13,067 nucleotides of DNA from Anaerolineae bacterium. Its GTDB lineage: Bacteria > Chloroflexota > Anaerolineae > Anaerolineales > Villigracilaceae. Under the pieces are notes generated by a model. It saw nothing but the letters and a program-made list of their open reading frames with translations. It was not told where the DNA came from and made no database searches. Position 1 is the stretch's first letter; each line of letters opens with the position of its first letter. The position numbers and the translations under genes are program-made. Below, piece after piece: positions 7,287 to 13,067 of this stretch. The stretch covers positions 1-13,067 of the forward strand of contig DNDO01000193.1 in the NCBI GenBank assembly GCA_003484265.1, read 5' to 3'.

Positions 7287-8381
7287 TCAGCGAGGAGTAT
7301 CCTTTGTAATTTTATCAATCGCCCACTGCGCATGTTCACGTATCATTGGCTCATCATCCTTCAGGGCATTTTTCAAAACGGGGAGGTGGTGCGTGTCACT
7401 GCTGTTGCCCAACGCGACAGCGACGTTTCGCAGGTAGCCGCGCCGCTTTGCGCGTTTGACGGGGCTTGACTTGAAGCGTTGATTAAATGCCTGGGGTGTC
7501 AGCGACAGTTCCTCTGTCAGCATTTGAGGCGGACGGGTGCTGACAAAGGCGGTGTCGCCTTCGGGTGCGAATCGATTCCATGGGCAGACTTCCTGACAGA
7601 TGTCGCATCCGAAAGTCCAATTTCCCAATTTGTCTCGCAGGTCAACGGGGATATCATCCTTGAGTTCGATGGTGAGGTAGGAGATACAGCGCGTTGCGTC
7701 GAGTGTGCGGTCTGGCAGGATGCAATCGGTGGGGCACGCTTCGATACAGCGTGTGCATGTGCCGCAATGATCGGTGACGAAGGGCGGGTCTGGATCAAGT
7801 TCGAGATCGAGCAGGATCTCGGAGATGAAAAAATACGAACCCTGTTTGGGATTTATGAGACAGGTGTTTTTGCCGATCCATCCGATGCCCGCGCGTTGGG
7901 CGAGGTCGCGCTCGAGGATGGGACCAGTATCTGTGTAATAGCGGTTCTTTACCGGACCCCCGACCTGCTCCTCGATGAATTGAACGAGTTCTTTCATCCG
8001 GGCAGGGAGTATGTCGTGGTAGTCCGCGCCGTGGGCGTAGGAGGCGACTCTGCCCTCGTCCCACATTGTCTGCGCCTTCGCTATCGCTTTGGCTCCGCTC
8101 AAATCGGTCCGATGTTCATTTGGGAGCGCGGAAGTCGGAGGATCATATGGCGTTGCTAAAACGAGAATGGATTTGCATTCAGGGAGGATTTCGCGCGGGT
8201 TTGAGCGGCGGGCACGGGAGCGTTCCGTTTCAAGATATTTCATCGAGCCATGATGACCTTGCGCGAGCCAGTTTTCATATGTGGAGTAGTGCGGGGGCGG
8301 CGTAGGAAGAGTCACGCCAGTCAGGATAAATCCCAACTGGCGTGCTTTGCCTTGAATGATCTGTTTTAGGTCTTGCGGCAC
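7287..8381 (-). CDS. queG: Epoxyqueuosine reductase QueG (tRNA queuosine biosynthesis)
   Basis: A 364-residue cobalamin- and iron-sulfur-dependent enzyme that reduces epoxyqueuosine to queuosine in the wobble position of GUN-anticodon tRNAs, the last step of the pathway. Visible motifs are SYAHGADYHDIL (114-125), YYTDTGPILERD (148-159) with the probable catalytic Asp151, GIGWIGKNT (165-173), CGTCTRCIEACP (206-217) and CDICQEVCP (259-267), the latter two giving a pair of 4Fe-4S clusters. A HEAT-like C-terminal segment (about 317-355) is typical of the family. The start is a GTG at 8381, only 5 bases after the stop of the preceding lipoprotein gene and without a good Shine-Dalgarno; no ATG lies near, so reinitiation from the lipoprotein message is likely. 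Residues 91-111 appear to be a small insertion in the N-terminal domain. Confidence 0.95.
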   Translation of the reverse strand: MPQDLKQIIQGKARQLGFILTGVTLPTPPPHYSTYENWLAQGHHGSMKYLETERSRARRSNPREILPECKSILVLATPYDPPTSALPNEHRTDLSGAKAIAKAQTMWDEGRVASYAHGADYHDILPARMKELVQFIEEQVGGPVKNRYYTDTGPILERDLAQRAGIGWIGKNTCLINPKQGSYFFISEILLDLELDPDPPFVTDHCGTCTRCIEACPTDCILPDRTLDATRCISYLTIELKDDIPVDLRDKLGNWTFGCDICQEVCPWNRFAPEGDTAFVSTRPPQMLTEELSLTPQAFNQRFKSSPVKRAKRRGYLRNVAVALGNSSDTHHLPVLKNALKDDEPMIREHAQWAIDKITKDTPR

Positions 8382-8386
8382 GAGGC

Positions 8387-9004
8387 TTACTGCACAATGA
8401 TCTTGACGAAGATGACTTCAGGAAATGTAACACCTTGAGGGTTGCGCATGGTCCACGCGCTTAGGTATTCACCAGCCGCACTAGGCGCTTTGAACTGCAC
8501 TGAGACTTCCACTTCCTGCCCGGGTTGGATGACTTCAGTCATTGCGATAAACTGCCCGGACATTTGATTCGTATATCCGGCATAAGCTAAAACATAACCG
8601 GCACCCCAGGGGCAGGCGCCTGTATTTTTTACACGCCAGGTCTTTATAAAATCCTGCCCCGGAGACATGATCGTATTATCGGGCACGTTGACATCCACAG
8701 TAAGAACATCATAGCCAAGGCTATCGCACAATTCTATCGGGGTTCCTTCTGCATCGGTCACTACTGCGGCTGAAGCCTGTGTCTCGGTGGGAGTGGCTTC
8801 AGGTTCGGGAGTTTCTGTGGGCAGTGATGTGGTCGGTGTAAATGCCGCGGCGGTCAATGTGTATTTTGCTTCAACCGTACTTGCAGCGGAGGTCCGCACT
8901 GCGGCGACGTCCGGGGTCGGTTCTGTTGCATCGGATGCGCCGCAGGCAGATAGGAGGACAGCCAATATACTTACAACATAGATCAAAATAGTTTTTTGTT
9001 TCAT
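8387..9004 (-). CDS. NBR1/FW-domain lipoprotein 5 (last of the array)
   Basis: A 205-residue predicted lipoprotein. The signal peptide ends in the lipobox LLSAC with lipidation at Cys21. Then comes a short helix-prone Ala/Thr segment (about 30-55), a Thr/Pro/Glu-rich linker (56-80), and one NBR1-type Ig-like domain (about 93-205, the four-tryptophan or FW fold). Diagnostic residues are KTWRVKNTGACPW (121-133), PGQEVEVSVQFKAP (161-174) and YLSAWTMRN (180-188). Cys93 and Cys131 could form a disulfide. AGGAG at 9011-9015, 6 bases before the ATG, supports the start and overlaps the stop of the preceding lipoprotein gene. The domain is a binding module in eukaryotic autophagy receptors, but its ligand in bacteria is not established, so the function here is unknown. 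It should be anchored on the outer face of the membrane. Confidence 0.88.
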   Translation of the reverse strand: MKQKTILIYVVSILAVLLSACGASDATEPTPDVAAVRTSAASTVEAKYTLTAAAFTPTTSLPTETPEPEATPTETQASAAVVTDAEGTPIELCDSLGYDVLTVDVNVPDNTIMSPGQDFIKTWRVKNTGACPWGAGYVLAYAGYTNQMSGQFIAMTEVIQPGQEVEVSVQFKAPSAAGEYLSAWTMRNPQGVTFPEVIFVKIIVQ

Positions 9005-9013
9005 AGGGTTCTC

Positions 9014-9739
9014 CTAGGAACAACCACCGGTTTTTCCCTTGACTTCAATATACACCGACAATATGGTCCCAAAGTAATACCCGCCGTCATTTTGCATGCG
9101 CCAATGGGCCTCATATTTACCTGCGGCACAAGGCGCATTAAAACCAACGGTCAGGTTGATCGCTTCGCCGCCAGCTACGGAATCCTTGCTTTGAAATTCA
9201 AAATATTGCGAGGCAAAGTTGTCGTTGGGAATGTTGCCGCCAATGTGGACAAGTCTGAACCCTTCGTCCCAGGTACAAGTGCCGGTATTTCGGATCTTCC
9301 ATGCCTTTTTTAGCGATTCCCCACCTTTGACGATGGAACCGTCCGGTATGGTTATGTCCTCCTCGAATACGGAATTGAAGCATGAATCGCCGAGCGCTGC
9401 TGTACCAACAGCGGATGTCGGCGGTGCAATTTGCGTAAAACCGGGCAATCCGCCGGGGGTTGGTGATGCAAGCGAAAAAGTTGGAAGAGCGTTCGGATCT
9501 GTTGTAGGTAGTGAGATTGGCGTTTCGGTAGGAGTTGGGGTATTCGTTGGCTGCACGGCAAGAGCCGTCTGCGTAAATTGCTGTGAGAACTGAGCAATGG
9601 TTGTTCCCACGATTGCCGTGTTAATGGCATTTGCATCAATTGTTGGGGCGGGTGCCGCACCAACATTGCAAGCGGTCAGAATGAGTGCGGCAGTCAGCAT
9701 AGTTATCAAAATTTGCCGCGGGAACTTTCGAAAGATCAT
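9014..9739 (-). CDS. NBR1/FW-domain lipoprotein 4
   Basis: A 241-residue predicted lipoprotein with signal peptide and lipobox LTAC (lipidated Cys24), a helix-prone segment (about 37-62), a long Thr/Pro-rich linker (64-112) and one NBR1-type Ig-like domain (about 120-234). Key residues are KAWKIRNTGTCTW (145-157), the FNAPCAAGKYEAHWRMQN stretch (200-217) and ILSVYIEVKG (226-235). Cys120 and Cys155 are the pair conserved across the array; Cys204 and Cys240 are extra and could form a second bridge. A perfect GGAGG at 9747-9751, 7 bases before the ATG, fixes the start. The gene ends 9 bases before lipoprotein 5, and the two are almost certainly one message. A promoter-like TATAAT and a strong hairpin lie upstream, so this may be the first gene of a transcript running through queG and rdgB. 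Confidence 0.88.
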   Translation of the reverse strand: MIFRKFPRQILITMLTAALILTACNVGAAPAPTIDANAINTAIVGTTIAQFSQQFTQTALAVQPTNTPTPTETPISLPTTDPNALPTFSLASPTPGGLPGFTQIAPPTSAVGTAALGDSCFNSVFEEDITIPDGSIVKGGESLKKAWKIRNTGTCTWDEGFRLVHIGGNIPNDNFASQYFEFQSKDSVAGGEAINLTVGFNAPCAAGKYEAHWRMQNDGGYYFGTILSVYIEVKGKTGGCS

Positions 9740-9777
9740 GTGGATACCTCCAATTGGGAAACGTTCAAAGAAGTGTT

Positions 9778-9808
9778 GATTGGGAATGTGTATGACACAT
9801 TCCCAATC
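9778..9808 (-). terminator. Strong hairpin between lipoproteins 3 and 4
   Basis: A perfect 13-base inverted repeat (9778-9790 with 9796-9808) around a 5-base loop. It lies after the stop of lipoprotein 3 and before lipoprotein 4. On the - strand it is followed by only a weak T-rich stretch, so it may be an intrinsic terminator of low efficiency, an mRNA-stabilising stem or an attenuator in the leader of lipoprotein 4. A further copy of ATTGGGAA at 9753-9760 could compete for pairing with the arm at 9801-9808. Confidence 0.6.
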
Positions 9809-9810
9809 TC

Positions 9811-9830
9811 ATTATACTGCAAGGCAGTAT
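9811..9830 (-). promoter_or_regulatory. TATAAT -10 box overlapping a small palindrome, upstream of lipoprotein 4
   Basis: On the - strand, a perfect TATAAT occupies 9816-9811. It overlaps a 7-base inverted repeat, ATACTGC (9814-9820) with GCAGTAT (9824-9830) around 3 bases, that could be an operator. The hexamer 17 bases further upstream (TCACGA) is a poor -35 match, so an activator or a non-standard sigma factor would be needed. If real, transcription would start near 9804, inside the adjacent hairpin, giving a leader of about 65 bases. Confidence 0.35.
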
Positions 9831-9857
9831 TCATCGTGACGCGCCAAACATCCCTTG

Positions 9858-11132
9858 TTAAGGTGTGGTCGGGGTCTCGGTAGGCGTTTCAGTTGCAGTC
9901 TCAGTCGCAGAAGCGGTTGGGGTGGCTGTAGCGCTCGCTGTCGCTGTCTGCGAAGGCGTGGCGGTTGGAGTTGGCGAAAGTGAAGGTGTGAACGTTGCAG
10001 TGGCGGGTTGTGCGCTCTGGCGGGTGATTCGCGGTGTTACCCAGAGACCATGATCTTCGTGGGAAGATCCGTTGGAAAGAACTGTCAAAATAAATTTGAC
10101 CTTTTTCCCGCTCAGGAAACTTAAGTCCACATCAATTGAGTAATATTTGCCTTCATAAACCTCGTGCCATTGACCAAGAGATTTTACAGGATCACTCCCG
10201 ATCTGATACTCAAGTTTGAAGATCATGTTGCAGTCATTGGCTTTGTTCAGACAGCCGATCAGCGCTTTGAAGTGATCGCCAGATTGAATAGTGATGGCTG
10301 AATATTTTCCGGTGATGATGCCGTTATTAATCTTTTGAGGGTGTGTGACGATCCCCGGTCCGCGCACGTTGCCGTCCTCCATTTGAGGCGCATTGAAGAA
10401 TAGTGCGAACCCGTCTGATGAACCGTCTGCACCGGGGCATGGCAAGGTCTTATCGCCATTCCTCCAGGTCGCATCACAGAGGTTTGCGGCAAGGTCATAT
10501 CCTGTTACTGTGTATCCGCTGACATTAACATCCACGTAGATGCTTGTAGAGCCAGTCGAACCAAAACCGAATTGGATGCCGGATGCATTGCGGAGTGTCC
10601 AATAACCTCTGTAGCGGCCATTCTGGTTTGGTGCTGTCAATTGGATGGAAAGATCGACAGTCTTTCCCGGCCCGACACTGACCGGCAGTGAGACCGCGTT
10701 CTTCCCTCCGAACTTTTCCCCGCTAATATAAACAAGGGCATACGATGTCGTCCATGTGCAGGTACCGACATTTTTTATGCGCCAGATTTTTGTGAACGGG
10801 TTTCCGCGCCCAACGACCGCACCATCTGGATAGGTTACATCTGAGACGAAGGCCGCTGCATCACATTTTGTAACGGGCTGTAAGGGCGGAACTGATGTAA
10901 ATGTCGGGAAATCGGTTGGGCTGGCTAGGGGTATTGACAGGGTCGGGGTGACAGATGGCTCCGTCACGGCGCCCTGTGTAGACATGACGCTCAATGTTTC
11001 TGCTGCGGCTGTATACAAAGAATTCAGGGTAGCCGCGGGCTGGGGAGTGGCAGGGGTAAATAGACCACACGCCAGTGAGACTCCCAGGGAAAGAGATAAG
11101 ACCAGAAAATATTTATAGCGAGTTGTGGACAT
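9858..11132 (-). CDS. NBR1/FW-domain lipoprotein 3 with extra beta-sandwich-like domain and Thr/Pro C-terminal tail
   Basis: A 424-residue predicted lipoprotein. The lipobox VSLAC gives lipidated Cys22. After a linker (23-88) comes an NBR1-type Ig-like domain (about 90-205) with KIWRIKNVGTCTW (115-127) and YRGYWTLRN (174-182), and the conserved Cys90/Cys125 pair. A second domain (about 210-370) has GYDLAANLCDATW, THPQKINNGIITGKY and VDLSFLSGKKVKF, ending in GLWVTPRI; its pattern suggests a jelly-roll, carbohydrate-binding-like fold, inferred only from sequence texture. Residues 373-424 are a low-complexity Ala/Thr/Pro/Glu tail with nothing after it, which is unusual because such linkers normally join two domains. 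The ATG at 11132 is chosen over an in-frame ATG at 11240: it gives a clean signal peptide and has GGAGG at 11138-11142, and the longer form would start inside the upstream gene's terminator. Confidence 0.88.
   Translation of the reverse strand: MSTTRYKYFLVLSLSLGVSLACGLFTPATPQPAATLNSLYTAAAETLSVMSTQGAVTEPSVTPTLSIPLASPTDFPTFTSVPPLQPVTKCDAAAFVSDVTYPDGAVVGRGNPFTKIWRIKNVGTCTWTTSYALVYISGEKFGGKNAVSLPVSVGPGKTVDLSIQLTAPNQNGRYRGYWTLRNASGIQFGFGSTGSTSIYVDVNVSGYTVTGYDLAANLCDATWRNGDKTLPCPGADGSSDGFALFFNAPQMEDGNVRGPGIVTHPQKINNGIITGKYSAITIQSGDHFKALIGCLNKANDCNMIFKLEYQIGSDPVKSLGQWHEVYEGKYYSIDVDLSFLSGKKVKFILTVLSNGSSHEDHGLWVTPRITRQSAQPATATFTPSLSPTPTATPSQTATASATATPTASATETATETPTETPTTP
9861..10016 (-). repeat. Low-complexity Thr/Ala/Pro/Glu-coding tract at the end of lipoprotein 3
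   Basis: About 155 bases of degenerate short repeats code for the C-terminal tail of lipoprotein 3 (ATPT, TATAS and TETP units). On the opposite strand the tract reads as a Val/Ala-rich open frame, which is an artefact. Tracts of this kind can expand or contract by replication slippage. Confidence 0.7.
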
Positions 11133-11191
11133 TCGGACCTCCAAATTTGTTATGACCGTATGTAAGACGTTTAATCGGGAGGCGGAGTTCC

Positions 11192-11227
11192 ACCAAAAAG
11201 CCGAAGTCAAAACTTCGGCTTTTTGGT
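11192..11227 (-). terminator. Intrinsic terminator after lipoprotein 2 (bidirectional in form)
   Basis: A perfect 16-base stem (11192-11207 with 11212-11227) around a 4-base loop, GC-rich in the centre and flanked by A5 and T5 tracts, 3-4 bases after the stop of lipoprotein 2. It fits a rho-independent terminator on the - strand. It should largely separate lipoprotein 2 from lipoprotein 3, which then needs its own promoter; none is obvious in 11133-11191. Confidence 0.85.
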
Positions 11228-11230
11228 TTC

Positions 11231-12145
11231 CTATGGACAATTATTCAGGATCGTTACCTGATCATATTCCCTATATGGGTCCAGTACGATAATCTGCATC
11301 CAGCGCGGGTTGGGGCTGTCACCTTTTCCGATCATCCACTGCCGCTTAACGGTCTTGCTTCCCGCTTCGGTAAAGATAAGCCTGCTCGTCCCGCTTCGGT
11401 TTCCATCGCTTTGATCCCAATAGTAGTCAAACTTGAAGCGACCATTGGTTGTGATCGTAGCGTAGACGTTATATCTCACGTTGGTCGGACAGCCAAATTG
11501 CGGATCGCGCACGATCTGATAAGTTACGCTGGTGATGCCGTATTCGAAATCACTTGATACATCGACCTGCACATAAAAGGAGGCATTTGCAGAACCAACG
11601 CCAAAGTCGGCACCCCATGGAGATTGAAACCGCCAATAGCCCGTAGCGATCCCTTCGGATTCGGGCGCTTTCAAATAGATGGATATCTCCTTGACCTCAT
11701 TCGTACCAAAAACATCGGGCAGGGGGTAGGAGACGAAGCCTCCCATGAGATCTCCGTCCCAGTATACGAGGCTGTAGGATTTATCCCATATACAGGTGCC
11801 GGTATTTTGAAACGTCCAGGTCTTCCAAAAGTTTTCGCCGGGTTGTACCAGAGTCTTATCGGGAGGGTTTTCACCCACCAGTTCAGCGGATAAAGTGCAC
11901 CCCGGATTGGATGCCACGGAAGGTGTGTTGGTGTGGACAACCCCAGGGGTCGCTGTCGATTCGAATGTCGGAACAGGCGTCCGCGTGGGGAGAGCCGCGA
12001 CTTCCGTCAGGGAATTTTGGGCTTGTACAGTTTGAGCCACTGCAGTGGCGATATCCATTTCGTTTTGTGCTGGGCTTGCACACGCACTAAAAAGCAAGGC
12101 TGTGCAGAGAAGCAAATATATTTTTTTATTTTTTTTGGGGAACAT
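11231..12145 (-). CDS. NBR1/FW-domain lipoprotein 2 with a different C-terminal Ig-like domain
   Basis: A 304-residue predicted lipoprotein. The lysine-rich start (MFPKKNKK) and hydrophobic core end in the lipobox FSAC, with lipidation at Cys22. A helix-prone segment (29-51) and Thr/Pro-rich linker (52-80) precede the NBR1-type Ig-like domain (about 83-196), which has KTWTFQNTGTCIW (108-120) and the GYWRFQSPWG stretch (169-178); Cys83 and Cys118 are the conserved pair. The last 105 residues (about 200-304) are a second, short beta-rich domain (SVTYQIVRDPQFGCP to the C-terminal NNCP) that differs from the second domain of lipoproteins 1 and 3; Cys219 and Cys303 might bridge it. AAGGA at 12151-12155, 5 bases before the ATG, supports the start. 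Codons 4-9 contain A8 and A7 runs that could slip. Confidence 0.88.
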   Translation of the reverse strand: MFPKKNKKIYLLLCTALLFSACASPAQNEMDIATAVAQTVQAQNSLTEVAALPTRTPVPTFESTATPGVVHTNTPSVASNPGCTLSAELVGENPPDKTLVQPGENFWKTWTFQNTGTCIWDKSYSLVYWDGDLMGGFVSYPLPDVFGTNEVKEISIYLKAPESEGIATGYWRFQSPWGADFGVGSANASFYVQVDVSSDFEYGITSVTYQIVRDPQFGCPTNVRYNVYATITTNGRFKFDYYWDQSDGNRSGTSRLIFTEAGSKTVKRQWMIGKGDSPNPRWMQIIVLDPYREYDQVTILNNCP

Positions 12146-12170
12146 TTATTTCCTTTCTTGATGGGCTTTT

Positions 12171-12176
12171 ATTATA
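12171..12176 (-). promoter_or_regulatory. TATAAT -10 box for lipoprotein 2
   Basis: A perfect TATAAT on the - strand lies between the terminator of lipoprotein 1 and the ATG of lipoprotein 2. Transcription would begin near 12164, giving a leader of about 18 bases that contains the ribosome site. The -35 position falls within the terminator stem and does not match consensus, so the call rests on the -10 hexamer and spacing alone. Confidence 0.4.
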
Positions 12177-12184
12177 CCGTTTTC

Positions 12185-12212
12185 AAAAACGCCCGACTCT
12201 ATGGTCGGGCGT
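12185..12212 (-). terminator. Intrinsic terminator after lipoprotein 1
   Basis: A perfect 9-base GC-rich stem (12189-12197 with 12204-12212) with a 6-base loop, followed on the - strand by T5 (12189-12185). It lies about 10 bases after the stop of lipoprotein 1 and is a standard rho-independent terminator. Confidence 0.85.
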
Positions 12213-12221
12213 CCATTTGCA

Positions 12222-13067
12222 CTACGGTAATGCAATCTGGGGCTTGATCCACACCGCCCAATCCTGACCGGATGACCCGTTTGCTAGAATCGCCAGGATG
12301 AATTCGACAGTTTTTCCAGCCAGCGGGGTCAGGTCAACACTGATTGGGCTGAGCGTGCCATTGCATGTCTCTGTCCATGAGCCGAGAGGTGTCACGGGAC
12401 CGCCGCCTTCACGGTAGTTCAATTGGAATTTCGCGTTGCCTGCTCCGCAGGAACCGTCTCCAAGGGTAAGGAAGCCGATCTGTGCAGTAAAGCGTTCACC
12501 GGTGACGACCGTATATGCTGGAAACCGCCCGGATATGACACCATCGTTGACGAATTCAGGATGGGTTTCCAAAACCTTAGCAGGGGTTGAGCCGCCCTCC
12601 ACTTTTTGGCCATCCTTGTACATGGCAAAACCGGAAACGTTAGTATCCGGTCCACCAAAGGTCAGATTCCCGGCGCCGCTGACCCAGATTGCGGAAGGCG
12701 CTCTGGTGTAAAAATCATAGCCGGAACTTGTCACGCCAACCTTGATATCCACAAAGAACGATTTGTTCTCGTGTCCGCCAAACACCGGAAGCAATGCGCC
12801 GGAGGCATTGCGGACTCGCCAATAGCCGCGGTAGGAACCGTTTGAAGCAGGCGCTGTCAGGTTAACAGAGACGTCCACCTCCTGCCCGGGATTGACAGTG
12901 CCGATGGCGATGGGTGACGCTCCGCTCATTGAATCTCCGTTGTCGAATACCAGCGAGTATCCGCTCCATGTGCAGTTGCCGCTGTTTCTCAATCGCCAGG
13001 TCTTCGTGAATAAGGTGCCGGGAGTAAAGGTCGTACCGTCAGGAATGGTCACGTCTTTGATGAAATG
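12222..13067 (-). CDS. NBR1/FW-domain lipoprotein 1 with beta-sandwich-like domain (5' partial)
   Basis: The frame is open through the right edge of the window, so only the last 281 residues are present. A GTG at 13052 falls inside the first strand of the domain and is not a believable start. The visible part begins in an NBR1-type Ig-like domain (about 1-105) with KTWRLRNSGNCTW (22-34) and YRGYWRVRN. It is followed by a second domain (about 110-281) clearly paralogous to that of lipoprotein 3: GYDFYTRAPSAIW, ETHPEFVNDGVISGRF, SVDLTPLAGKTVEFILAIL and a terminal DWAVWIKPQI. Unlike lipoprotein 3 it stops at the end of that domain, with no low-complexity tail. By analogy, a signal peptide, lipobox and Thr/Pro linker should lie beyond the edge. 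The function is unknown; the second domain resembles carbohydrate-binding sandwiches in texture only. Confidence 0.85.
   Translation of the reverse strand, partial: HFIKDVTIPDGTTFTPGTLFTKTWRLRNSGNCTWSGYSLVFDNGDSMSGASPIAIGTVNPGQEVDVSVNLTAPASNGSYRGYWRVRNASGALLPVFGGHENKSFFVDIKVGVTSSGYDFYTRAPSAIWVSGAGNLTFGGPDTNVSGFAMYKDGQKVEGGSTPAKVLETHPEFVNDGVISGRFPAYTVVTGERFTAQIGFLTLGDGSCGAGNAKFQLNYREGGGPVTPLGSWTETCNGTLSPISVDLTPLAGKTVEFILAILANGSSGQDWAVWIKPQIALP

Noticed and set aside
7229..7339. Longer N-terminus for rdgB, starting at 7339
   Set aside because: It would overlap the end of queG and add 37 residues unlike the family; the ATG at 7228 gives the standard RdgB N-terminus.
7479..8159. 226-codon open frame on the + strand
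   Set aside because: It is antisense to the conserved core of queG, with composition typical of a shadow frame.
9858..10016. CRISPR-like or tandem-repeat array
   Set aside because: The repeats are short, degenerate and in frame with a low-complexity protein tail; there are no uniform repeats with unique spacers.
9865..10053. Val/Ala-rich small frame on the + strand
   Set aside because: It is the reverse reading of the Thr/Ala/Pro-coding repeat tract of lipoprotein 3.
11133..11240. Longer N-terminus for lipoprotein 3, starting at 11240
   Set aside because: The extension would run through the terminator of lipoprotein 2 and bury the signal peptide; the ATG at 11132 has a perfect GGAGG.
12446..13052. 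GTG at 13052 as the true start of lipoprotein 1
   Set aside because: The frame continues upstream to the window edge, and the residues before it match the first strand of the FW domain in the paralogues.

Overview
The window most likely comes from a member of the Chloroflexota, class Anaerolineae. This is inferred from gene content, not from a marker gene. The main clue is a tandem set of lipoproteins in which a lipobox is followed by a Thr/Pro-rich linker and an NBR1-type Ig-like (four-tryptophan, FW) domain, a style common in that class. GC content is moderate. The window holds two blocks that converge at about 6.6 kb, with no tRNA, rRNA, CRISPR array or transposase.

Left block, + strand (1-6595). 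Six genes form a tight run with ATGA or TAATG junctions or very short gaps: the C-terminal end of an unidentified protein (perhaps a membrane glycosyltransferase), a sulfotransferase, a family 2 glycosyltransferase, a short Wzz-like chain-length protein, a Wzy/WaaL-type polymerase or ligase, and a second sulfotransferase. Together they look like the end of an operon for a polymerised, probably sulfated, surface or exported polysaccharide. After 63 bases comes a separate gene for a membrane-bound NarL/LiaS-type histidine kinase with a GAF domain and no response regulator beside it.

Right block, - strand (13067-6620). In transcription order there are five paralogous NBR1/FW-domain lipoprotein genes (the first cut by the window edge), then queG (epoxyqueuosine reductase) and rdgB (XTP/dITP pyrophosphatase). 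Two of the lipoproteins carry an extra C-terminal beta-sandwich-like domain, one carries a different C-terminal Ig-like domain, and two have the FW domain alone. Strong hairpins separate lipoproteins 1/2, 2/3 and 3/4, while lipoproteins 4 and 5, queG and rdgB are closely spaced and may be co-transcribed.

The least explained parts are the FW lipoprotein array, with a cysteine pair at fixed spacing, and a pair of adjacent palindromes that appears to be inserted in frame in the glycosyltransferase gene. No gap between genes exceeds about 120 bases.
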